Origin: an uncultured Bacilli bacterium
GTDB lineage: Bacteria; Bacillota_I; Bacilli_A; RF39; UBA660
DNA length: 9,494 nt
Direction: 5' to 3'
NCBI GenBank assembly: GCA_934085635.1
Contig: CAKOHL010000043.1
Span: 1 to 9,494 of the forward strand
Part shown: positions 1 through 5,420 of the stretch, piece after piece
How positions within the stretch are numbered: position 1 is the first letter of the stretch
Layout of the letters: every line of letters starts with the position of its first letter
Position numbers and translations under genes: made by a program
The notes under the pieces: model-generated
Database searches by the model: none
The model's input: the letters and a program-made list of their open reading frames with translations, nothing else
Told to the model about the DNA's origin: nothing

Positions 1-512
1 GGACTATCTTTTATATCTAGTTTAGGTAAATCTTCTTTTGTTCCTAATCCAAAATAGTCTAAAAATTCACTAGTTGTTTTATAAAGATTAGGTTTACCAA
101 TACTATTATCTTTACCACATTCTTTAATAAATCCCCTTGCTAGTAATTTTCTTACTATTTGAACACTAGATACACCTCTTATTTCATCTATTTTAACCCT
201 AGTTATTGGTTCATTATAAGCTATTATAGCTAATACTTCTAGACTGGCATTGCTAAGTGTAAATGTACTTTTATCTGTTACTAGTTTTTCGTAATATTCT
301 TTATGTTCGCTTTTTGTTGTTAGTTTAAATGTGTTTCCTAAAAAAGATATTCTTAGTCCTCTTTCTGGAGATTCATAGTCTTTTCTTAATGCAGTTAATA
401 ATTCTTTAACTTCATTTTCATCACATTTTAGTATATCACTTAAGTCTTTTATAGTTATTCCTTCATCTCCAACTACAAAAAGTATTCCTTCTACTACACT
501 TTTTAAATTCAT
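1..512 (-). CDS. scpB: Segregation and condensation protein B (ScpB), 3' end cut by window edge
   Basis: ScpB is the winged-helix (kite) subunit that binds the kleisin ScpA in the SMC-ScpAB condensin complex, which compacts and segregates the chromosome. I translated this frame by hand: it opens with MNLKSVVEGILFVVGDEGI and runs without a stop for 170 codons to the left edge. Family-typical stretches include LSNASLEVLAIIAYNEPITR (about residues 78-97), a conserved ScpB signature, and the following R-G-V-S-S segment. The usual ScpB length is about 190-200 residues, so only the acidic C-terminal tail should be missing. The ATG lies 1 nt beyond the scpA stop, with a weak purine-rich site (AAAGAG) inside the end of scpA, so translational coupling is likely. 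The scpA-scpB order is the usual one in Firmicutes. The identification is firm. Confidence 0.93.
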   Translation of the reverse strand, partial: MNLKSVVEGILFVVGDEGITIKDLSDILKCDENEVKELLTALRKDYESPERGLRISFLGNTFKLTTKSEHKEYYEKLVTDKSTFTLSNASLEVLAIIAYNEPITRVKIDEIRGVSSVQIVRKLLARGFIKECGKDNSIGKPNLYKTTSEFLDYFGLGTKEDLPKLDIKDS

Positions 513-513
513 T

Positions 514-1233
514 TTAATCAACTCTTTCAAGAAGTATTGTACCAAAGTTTTTATCTTGTTTTAATGTTATTTCATTATCTTTTGCCATTTCTAATATACC
601 TAGAAATGTTACTACAATATAAGGTTTTGTTAATACATCAAATAAACTTAGGAACTCTACTGTTTTTTGTTTTTTAAGTATATTTCTTATTTTAGCAACT
701 CTTTCAGTTACTGACAACTCTTTTTTTGTTATTTTAGTATTTATTGGCTTTGAGTATTCTTTTCTTTCTAGTAGTTTTTGAAGAGCTATTAGTAAATCTG
801 TAGCCGTTACTTCTCCAGTATTTTCTAACTTTTCAGTAGTATATATTTCTCTTTTTTCTGGTACTTTAGTATAATAGTTACTTCTTTTGTCTTCTAGCTG
901 TCTAAAAGCACTTGTACTTTCTTTGTATTTTTGATATTCAAGTAATCTTCTTTTTAATTCCTCTTCTGGATCTACTTCATACTCATCTTCTTCATCTGTT
1001 TTTGGAGATTTTGGAAGTAAGTATCTACTTTTCATTTCAATAAGTTCACTTGCTGTTACTAAGTATTCACTGGCAATATCTAAATTTAGATTTTCCATTC
1101 TTTTTAAAAAGTCTAAATATTGCTCGGTTATGTCTACTATTTTAATTTCACTTATTTCTATTTTAGATTGTTTTACTAAATGTAATAGTAGGTCAAGTGG
1201 CCCTTCAAAATCTCCTATTAAAAAATTATTCAT
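514..1233 (-). CDS. scpA: Segregation and condensation protein A (ScpA), kleisin subunit
   Basis: ScpA is the kleisin that bridges the two SMC heads and recruits ScpB; it acts on the nucleoid in the cytoplasm. The protein is 239 aa, close to the roughly 250 aa of Bacillus ScpA. The N-terminal helical domain carries the family signature F-E-G-P-L-D-L-L-L-H-L (residues 9-19), followed by SKIEISEIKIVDITEQYLDF. A highly acidic linker lies near residues 79-92 (DEEDEYEVDPEEEL). The C-terminal winged helix, which contacts the SMC head, spans about residues 180-239 and includes VEFLSLFDVLTKPYIVVTFL. The start ATG shares one base with the stop of the upstream membrane protein gene (TAATG), and scpB follows after 1 nt, so three genes are tightly coupled. 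No residue appears to be missing. Confidence 0.96.
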   Translation of the reverse strand: MNNFLIGDFEGPLDLLLHLVKQSKIEISEIKIVDITEQYLDFLKRMENLNLDIASEYLVTASELIEMKSRYLLPKSPKTDEEDEYEVDPEEELKRRLLEYQKYKESTSAFRQLEDKRSNYYTKVPEKREIYTTEKLENTGEVTATDLLIALQKLLERKEYSKPINTKITKKELSVTERVAKIRNILKKQKTVEFLSLFDVLTKPYIVVTFLGILEMAKDNEITLKQDKNFGTILLERVD

Positions 1234-2498
1234 TAATTACAACTCCAACTATTTTCTTCTTCAAGTGACTTAATACTCTTTTTAGTAGTACCTATTCCAT
1301 ATTTTGGTGTATATCCACTACTATTTAAAGTAAGTAAGTTCACTTTATATTTTATCGAAGTTTCATCATATGTCAAGTTTTCTATATTGTTTTGTGATAA
1401 TACTTCTGCTTCTTTCTTTATAGAGTCTTTGTATGATTCACTTATAATGGAGGCATCTTCTGTAGTTAAATAGTTATAAACTTCATAATTTGATAAACCA
1501 CTTGAGCTAAAGTTGTAAGTTACTTTATAGTTTATGTTACCATCTTCCTCTGCTTCTACTTTTGTGCATACAAGTATATCATTTATACTATTAAATTCAC
1601 TATCTTCAATTATTGATATTTTAGCATATTTACTATCTTTATATATTTCTTTAGATAAGTTAAGTGTTAATACCACTTGAATCTTTCTTTCTAATGGTTT
1701 GTTAGAAGTGAATTTTTGTCTATAAATCACTGTTTTTCCACTGTTTAAAAGTTCAATATATATGTTTTTTGAGTTAACTTCTTTTATTTCATCTTCTGGT
1801 AAGTATATTAAACTTAAAGTGTTATTTGCACGTTTGGTAAAGTTATAGAATTTAACTTGTTTTGCTGTTATGTTACCTTCTTCTTTATTTATTTCAAGTA
1901 GTCCATCTTCTGTAGTTTGATAATATTTTATATCACTGTTATTTGATGGTATGCCAGATGTGTTTCCTTTTTTAAATAAGTTTGTTATTGTTGGTAATGA
2001 TAATGCAAATATTATTAAAAATGCACCTATTGCTAACATTATTCTGTTTTCTTTACGTCTTTCTAATGGGTTATCAAGTGTTTCGTTAGAACCTAAATCA
2101 ATTATTTCAAAGTCATCTTTAGCACTTAAATCTAACTCTTCAACTATCTCTTCTATATTTTCATTTTTTGGCACTTCTTTTACCATTTTTTGATTTTTTG
2201 TTAATTCTTTTATTTGTTTTATTGCATTTATTATAAGAACAGTTGATGCTAAAGACGCTATTAAATCTACTGTAGGTAAAAGCGAACCTATAAGAAGGCA
2301 TAGTCCTGTTGTTTCATCTTTGGTTACTTTTCCTAATAGGTACGTATTAAAGTAAGGTACCCAAGCACGCCATAGTTTTTGCTCGCCTTTAAGTTTTCCT
2401 AGTTTTGTAAGTATTATACCGTAAGTTATGTAAGATATTATTTTTACAACTAAGAGCACAATTATTAATATTATTAATTCTTTAGCAATTTGTTCCAT
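1233..2498 (-). CDS. Membrane protein of unknown function, first gene of the scp operon
   Basis: I do not recognise this 421-aa protein as a named family. Membrane segments are visible at about residues 7-33, 63-93 and 153-174. Between the first two is an aromatic stretch, LWRAWVPYFNTYLLGK (42-57), of the W-x-P-x-x-N-x-Y/L type seen in several small uncharacterised bacterial membrane proteins. Residues 95-150 are charged and acidic, probably a cytoplasmic loop. Residues 175-421 form a long polar, beta-rich tail without repeats, likely outside the cell, ending in W-S-C-N. The start has an adequate ribosome-binding site (AGAGG), and the gene sits about 17 nt downstream of a predicted transcription start. 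It overlaps scpA by 1 nt, so it is co-transcribed with scpA-scpB. A direct role in condensin function is not implied; the coupling may be historical. Confidence 0.8.
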   Translation of the reverse strand: MEQIAKELIILIIVLLVVKIISYITYGIILTKLGKLKGEQKLWRAWVPYFNTYLLGKVTKDETTGLCLLIGSLLPTVDLIASLASTVLIINAIKQIKELTKNQKMVKEVPKNENIEEIVEELDLSAKDDFEIIDLGSNETLDNPLERRKENRIMLAIGAFLIIFALSLPTITNLFKKGNTSGIPSNNSDIKYYQTTEDGLLEINKEEGNITAKQVKFYNFTKRANNTLSLIYLPEDEIKEVNSKNIYIELLNSGKTVIYRQKFTSNKPLERKIQVVLTLNLSKEIYKDSKYAKISIIEDSEFNSINDILVCTKVEAEEDGNINYKVTYNFSSSGLSNYEVYNYLTTEDASIISESYKDSIKKEAEVLSQNNIENLTYDETSIKYKVNLLTLNSSGYTPKYGIGTTKKSIKSLEEENSWSCN

Positions 2499-2521
2499 TT
2501 TTATCCTCTACTTTCTTTTTT

Positions 2522-2527
2522 ATTATA
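2522..2527 (-). promoter_or_regulatory. Extended -10 promoter for the membrane protein-scpA-scpB operon
   Basis: The minus strand reads TGATATAAT: a perfect TATAAT preceded by the TG-N extension, 23 nt upstream of the ATG at 2498. The hexamer 17 nt further upstream (TAGAGA, 2550-2545) is a poor -35, which is usual for extended -10 promoters. It lies directly behind the spoVAE terminator, so the scp genes can be transcribed independently of the sporulation operon. The predicted start site is near 2515, giving a leader of about 17 nt that contains AGAGG. Confidence 0.6.
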
Positions 2528-2528
2528 T

Positions 2529-2552
2529 CAAAAAACTAGAGGTTTCTCTAGT
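2529..2552 (-). terminator. Intrinsic terminator ending the spoVA operon
   Basis: On the minus strand a 7-bp stem, ACTAGAG paired with CTCTAGT (loop AAAC), is followed directly by a run of six T. It begins 2 nt after the spoVAE stop codon. The plus-strand reading lacks a T-run, so it acts in one direction. Confidence 0.85.
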
Positions 2553-2553
2553 A

Positions 2554-2904
2554 TTAATGTTTAGGTTTTGCAAATACTGCTACAACGAATGCAATTATTA
2601 TTGTTACTGCAAGACCACCGGAACAATTTGAGAATATTCCGTTTAAAAGTCCTGTCATTCCATTTGTTTGATAGCCTATGTATGCCCCTTTAAATAAAAT
2701 GTGTCCAAAGTTGGTTATTGGTACAGAGCTTCCGGCTCCACCCCAGCTTGCTAGTTTATCATATATTCCTATCATTGATAAGAATGCACCTGTTATTACT
2801 AGTAACGTATTCACGTGCGCTGGAGTAAAATTTGTATATTCAATTATTAACTGGCCAATTAAACATATCGCTCCACATAGTAGAAAAGCATTTAAGTATA
2901 TCAT
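2554..2904 (-). CDS. spoVAE: Stage V sporulation protein AE (SpoVAE, SpoVAEb type)
   Basis: SpoVAE is a small integral membrane protein of the SpoVA channel, which moves dipicolinic acid with calcium into the forespore and releases it at germination. The protein is 116 aa, the usual length. Hydrophobic segments lie at about residues 3-22, 33-50, 62-75 and 94-111. The motif G-G-A-G-S-S-V-P-I-T-N-F-G (55-67) is characteristic of the SpoVAC/SpoVAE family and is paralleled by G-L-I-I-P-T-T-G-F-A-H in the SpoVAC protein of this operon. The ATG overlaps the spoVAD stop by 4 nt (ATGA). No spoVAEa, spoVAF or gerA-like gene follows; the operon stops here with a terminator. Confidence 0.93.
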   Translation of the reverse strand: MIYLNAFLLCGAICLIGQLIIEYTNFTPAHVNTLLVITGAFLSMIGIYDKLASWGGAGSSVPITNFGHILFKGAYIGYQTNGMTGLLNGIFSNCSGGLAVTIIIAFVVAVFAKPKH

Positions 2905-3866
2905 TTTTTCATCACTTCCAGACTTACTGCGTGACTGATACTCGGTACACTTTCACCTAAGTTAGAACTTACTTTTGAATGAAGTGACCCAGTTGCCACG
3001 ATTAATATTTTTTTAATAGTTTTATTTTTTAATATTTTATTATTTAGAATAAGTGGAAGACACACAGGTCCACTACCACCTGCTATAGATGAGCCAGAGT
3101 CTTCAAATATTAAAGTGCCTGCATCTAAAACATTTTTTAAAGTAATGTTATCTTCTTTTTCAAGTAGCTCTTTTAATATATTTACCCCATATACTCCTAA
3201 GTCTCCAGTAAGCACGAAGTCATAATAATCTGGTTTTCTTTTTGTATCTTTTAAATGTTTTACTATTGTTTGATGAGCACTAGTGGCCATTACAGCACCC
3301 ATATTATTTGTGTCACTATATCCTATATCAACAACATTTCCTATCGTAGCACTTTCTATTTTGATTTTTGTTTTAACACTTGTCACTAATGAACTTATAC
3401 TTGCACTTACTGTGAAAGTGTTTACGTTTTTTCTAATCGCACCATATTCTATTGGAAATCTAAATTGTTTTTCACTCGCTAGGTTATTTGCTGATACTGT
3501 GACCACTACATTTTTAAGTTTTTGTTCTATTAAAGAAGAAGCAATTATTAATCCTTCAGCATATGAAGCACAAGCACTATAAATTCCTAGAAAGGGATAA
3601 TTATAATTTCTTGCTGCAAAGTTACTTGCTAATAATTGATTTTGCAAGTCTGCTCCAATTAATAAGTCTATTTTTTTATCTTTTTCTTTTTTTATAAGTC
3701 CACTTATACTTCTTTTTTGATACTCTACTTCTCCCTCTTCAAATGATTTTTTACCCATATAATAATCATTAACACTCTCATCTCCAGTTATAGTTAGTTT
3801 GTGTTCATTTTTTCCTATAAAAGTATAAGCGTCTCCTAAATATACATTTGAAAATTTTATTGTCAC
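2901..3866 (-). CDS. spoVAD: Stage V sporulation protein AD (SpoVAD), GTG start
   Basis: SpoVAD is the soluble, thiolase-fold subunit of the SpoVA complex. In Bacillus it binds dipicolinic acid and sits at the inner forespore membrane. This copy is 321 aa, slightly shorter than the roughly 338 aa of B. subtilis. The thiolase-like nucleophile region G-I-Y-S-A-C-A-S-Y-A-E-G (94-105, Cys99) is present, as are D-L-G-V-Y-G (about 222-227) and, near the C-terminus, the G-S-L-H-S segment. The start codon is GTG, overlapping the spoVAC stop in GTGA, with a strong AAGGGGTGG ribosome-binding site. An ATG 2 nt upstream is in another frame. The protein lacks membrane segments, as expected. The assignment is firm; dipicolinate binding is inferred from the family. 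Confidence 0.94.
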   Translation of the reverse strand: MTIKFSNVYLGDAYTFIGKNEHKLTITGDESVNDYYMGKKSFEEGEVEYQKRSISGLIKKEKDKKIDLLIGADLQNQLLASNFAARNYNYPFLGIYSACASYAEGLIIASSLIEQKLKNVVVTVSANNLASEKQFRFPIEYGAIRKNVNTFTVSASISSLVTSVKTKIKIESATIGNVVDIGYSDTNNMGAVMATSAHQTIVKHLKDTKRKPDYYDFVLTGDLGVYGVNILKELLEKEDNITLKNVLDAGTLIFEDSGSSIAGGSGPVCLPLILNNKILKNKTIKKILIVATGSLHSKVSSNLGESVPSISHAVSLEVMKK

Positions 3867-4297
3867 ATTGCCACCCCTTTTAATAGTGCAAAGAAGAATG
3901 CACTTACAAGTCCATATAAAATGATTGAACCTGTCATTTTGAATATATTACTTCCTATTCCTTTTATAGGGCCTTCACTTTCGTGATCCATAGCAGCACT
4001 GGTCATCGCGTGTGCAAAGCCTGTTGTAGGTATTATTAGTCCACATTTACAAAATGATACTACTTTATCAAAGAAGCCAAAACCAGTTAATATAGATGAT
4101 ATTATAACTAAAAAAATCATTAAATACATACACGCCTCAGAGTTTTCCATACCTAGACATTTATCTAATATTGTTATAAATACTTGTCCAATAACTCCCA
4201 TAAGTCCACCTACTAAAAAAGAAACCAATGCATTTTTAAATATATTTTCTTTTTTGGAGTTCTCTTTCACTATTTTTTTATATTCTTTTAAATTCAA
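3863..4297 (-). CDS. spoVAC: Stage V sporulation protein AC (SpoVAC), TTG start
   Basis: SpoVAC is an integral membrane subunit of the SpoVA dipicolinate channel; the B. subtilis protein has been described as mechanosensitive. This copy has 144 aa, against about 150 in Bacillus. Hydrophobic segments lie at about residues 22-44, 56-76, 83-101 and 119-140, and the family motif G-L-I-I-P-T-T-G-F-A-H-A (86-97) is clear. The start is TTG at 4297: it gives the expected N-terminus (MNLKEYKKIVKENS) and has GGGTGAG upstream. The ribosome-binding site lies within a hairpin and just downstream of a sigma-G-type promoter; both are listed separately. The gene heads the minimal trio spoVAC-AD-AE, with 4-nt overlaps at both internal junctions. 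spoVAA and spoVAB are absent, as in many Clostridia. Confidence 0.93.
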   Translation of the reverse strand: MNLKEYKKIVKENSKKENIFKNALVSFLVGGLMGVIGQVFITILDKCLGMENSEACMYLMIFLVIISSILTGFGFFDKVVSFCKCGLIIPTTGFAHAMTSAAMDHESEGPIKGIGSNIFKMTGSIILYGLVSAFFFALLKGVAM

Positions 4298-4332
4298 AAT
4301 AACTCACCCATATTTATTATGAGTAAGTTATT
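4298..4332 (-). promoter_or_regulatory. Hairpin enclosing the spoVAC ribosome-binding site
   Basis: On the minus strand AATAACTTACTCAT (4332-4319) pairs along its full 14 bases with ATGGGTGAGTTATT (4311-4298), using two G-U pairs, around a 7-nt loop. The Shine-Dalgarno bases GGGTGAG lie in the 3' arm, and the arm ends directly at the TTG start of spoVAC. Only four T follow (TTTTG, in part the start codon), so it is a poor terminator. It is better read as a translation-blocking structure in transcripts coming through from sigF. Confidence 0.6.
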
Positions 4333-4344
4333 ATTTTTTTATGC
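4315..4344 (-). promoter_or_regulatory. Candidate sigma-G promoter for spoVAC-AD-AE
   Basis: GCATA (4344-4340), an 18-nt spacer and CATAATA (4321-4315) match the published B. subtilis sigma-G consensus (GHATR, 17-18 nt, CATNHTA) at every specified position. The -35 overlaps the sigF stop codon. Transcription should start near 4310-4308, giving a leader of about 12 nt that begins at the ribosome-binding site. In B. subtilis spoVA is transcribed by sigma-G, so the site is where it is expected. AT-richness makes chance matches possible. Confidence 0.6.
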
Positions 4345-4995
4345 AGCTATTCTTTGTTTAATTTTCTTTAGTACTTTATTTTCACATCTTGATACCCATA
4401 CTTGACTAGTTCCCATTATATTAGCAGTTTCAGTTTGAGTATAGTCATCCATATATCTAAGCATTATCACTCGTTTTTCTTCTTCTCCTAATAAAGAAAG
4501 TTCTTTTTTTAAGTCAAGTAAATCATCTATATTTTTTCTTTCATCTATTCCAAGAATATTTTCTAATGTAAAATTATCATCATTTAAGTTACTTTCTAAA
4601 CTAACAGCAAACTCGCTTTTCTCAATCACTTCACTTAAGTAAGATTCATCTATATTCATAAACGAACTTATTTCATAAAATGTTGGCATTCTATTTAGTT
4701 TTTGCACTAAAAAGTCTTTAGTTTTCTCATAACTCTTATATAGTTTTAATATATCTGAACTTACTTTCATTGTTCTGTCATTTCTTATATATTCTATTAT
4801 TTCTCCAAGTACATATTTATAGGCATATGTCGTAAATTTAACTCCTACACTTTTATATTTTTTATATGCCTTTATAAAACCAATTGCCCCCACTTGAAAA
4901 AGGTCTTCAATACTATAGTATTTACTATATTTACTGGCAATTTTATAAATGAAATTTTTATTCTCATTTATTAATTCTTCTATTGTTTCTGTCAT
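4339..4995 (-). CDS. sigF: Sporulation sigma factor, sigma-F type (SigF)
   Basis: This is a sigma-70 family factor of the sporulation group, expected to direct early forespore transcription. It is 218 aa, with region 2 at about residues 8-75 (YSIEDLFQVGAIGFIKAYKKY, then V-K-F-T-T-Y-A-Y-K-Y-V-L-G-E-I-I-E-Y-I-R), region 3 at about 78-135 and a region 4 helix-turn-helix at about 170-215 (TQTETANIMGTSQVWVSRCE). B. subtilis SigF is about 255 aa; this copy lacks most of the N-terminal extension and starts almost directly at region 2. The assignment to SigF rather than SigG or SigE rests mainly on position, between a SpoIIAA-like gene and spoVA. It overlaps the STAS gene by 4 nt (ATGA) and has a strong AGGGGTGAT ribosome-binding site. 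The anti-sigma gene spoIIAB that normally lies directly upstream is not there. Confidence 0.85.
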   Translation of the reverse strand: MTETIEELINENKNFIYKIASKYSKYYSIEDLFQVGAIGFIKAYKKYKSVGVKFTTYAYKYVLGEIIEYIRNDRTMKVSSDILKLYKSYEKTKDFLVQKLNRMPTFYEISSFMNIDESYLSEVIEKSEFAVSLESNLNDDNFTLENILGIDERKNIDDLLDLKKELSLLGEEEKRVIMLRYMDDYTQTETANIMGTSQVWVSRCENKVLKKIKQRIAA

Positions 4996-5339
4996 ATTTT
5001 CATCACCCCTAGCGCTGTTAGTTCATTACTTGTTTCATAAAATTTACTAACATATTCTTTATCTTTTAATTTTTCTTTTACTTCATTACTACTTATACTA
5101 CATATTATTGTTCTACCATTTAAGTTTCTTGTTATTTCATTTACGTTTATTAATCTATTAATTCCATTTATATCAATAGCATTAAGTCTATCTAAATTAA
5201 TAACAATTCTCTTAATCCCGTGCTTTAAGATTATTGGAACAACTTCTTCATCAAAATTATTTACTGTGTATTTATTAAGTTCTCCATCTAATCTTACAAA
5301 TAATATTCCCTTTCTAAATTCTAATTCTATTTTCAACAT
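4992..5339 (-). CDS. SpoIIAA-like STAS protein lacking the phosphorylated serine
   Basis: This is a 115-aa STAS-domain protein with the size and position of SpoIIAA, the anti-anti-sigma factor that frees sigma-F from SpoIIAB. I place the start at 5339, where GAGG lies 9 nt upstream and the product (MLKIELEFRKGILFVRLDGE) aligns end to end with SpoIIAA. An in-frame ATG at 5399 would add 20 residues (MSNMYIFIKKCSIFIMRQEN) that the family lacks. Strand and helix pattern match: V-R-L-D-G-E-L (15-21), I-V-I-N-L-D-R-L (45-52). In SpoIIAA the motif is D-S-S-G, with the serine after Asp phosphorylated by SpoIIAB. Here residues 56-59 are D-I-N-G, with no Ser or Thr. No spoIIAB gene separates it from sigF. 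It could be a permanently unphosphorylated SpoIIAA or a binder with a new partner. Confidence 0.8.
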   Translation of the reverse strand: MLKIELEFRKGILFVRLDGELNKYTVNNFDEEVVPIILKHGIKRIVINLDRLNAIDINGINRLINVNEITRNLNGRTIICSISSNEVKEKLKDKEYVSKFYETSNELTALGVMKI

Positions 5340-5390
5340 ATTTTCTTGCCTCATAATAAATATAGAGCATTTTTTTATAAAAATATACAT

Positions 5391-5420
5391 ATTCGACATA
5401 ACTAGACTATTTTTTCATAC
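5391..5420 (-). promoter_or_regulatory. Possible sigma-H-like promoter ahead of the STAS gene
   Basis: GTCGAAT (5397-5391) fits the sigma-H -10 consensus RNNGAAT. GTATGAAAA (5420-5412) fits RNAGGAWWW at all but one position. The 14-nt gap is about 2 nt longer than typical. In B. subtilis spoIIA is transcribed by sigma-H, which makes the site plausible, but the match is weak. The gene upstream ends at 5407 with no terminator, so read-through could also serve. Confidence 0.25.

Noticed and set aside
1951..3582. Open frames on the plus strand at 1951-2193, 2678-2938 and 3283-3582
   Set aside because: They lie wholly or almost wholly within strongly supported minus-strand genes, have no homologous look, and show the Leu/Phe/Ser/Ile-rich make-up typical of the reverse of AT-rich genes.
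4294..4311. Five-codon ORF ATG-GGT-GAG-TTA-TTT-TGA overlapping the spoVAC TTG start
   Set aside because: It could be a coupling mini-ORF, but it has no ribosome-binding site, and the sigma-G transcript would begin within it. A chance frame in the hairpin arm is simpler.
5340..5399. Upstream ATG extending the STAS protein by 20 residues
   Set aside because: The added residues match nothing in the SpoIIAA family, the candidate sigma-H -10 overlaps this ATG, and the downstream ATG has a GAGG at 9-nt spacing.
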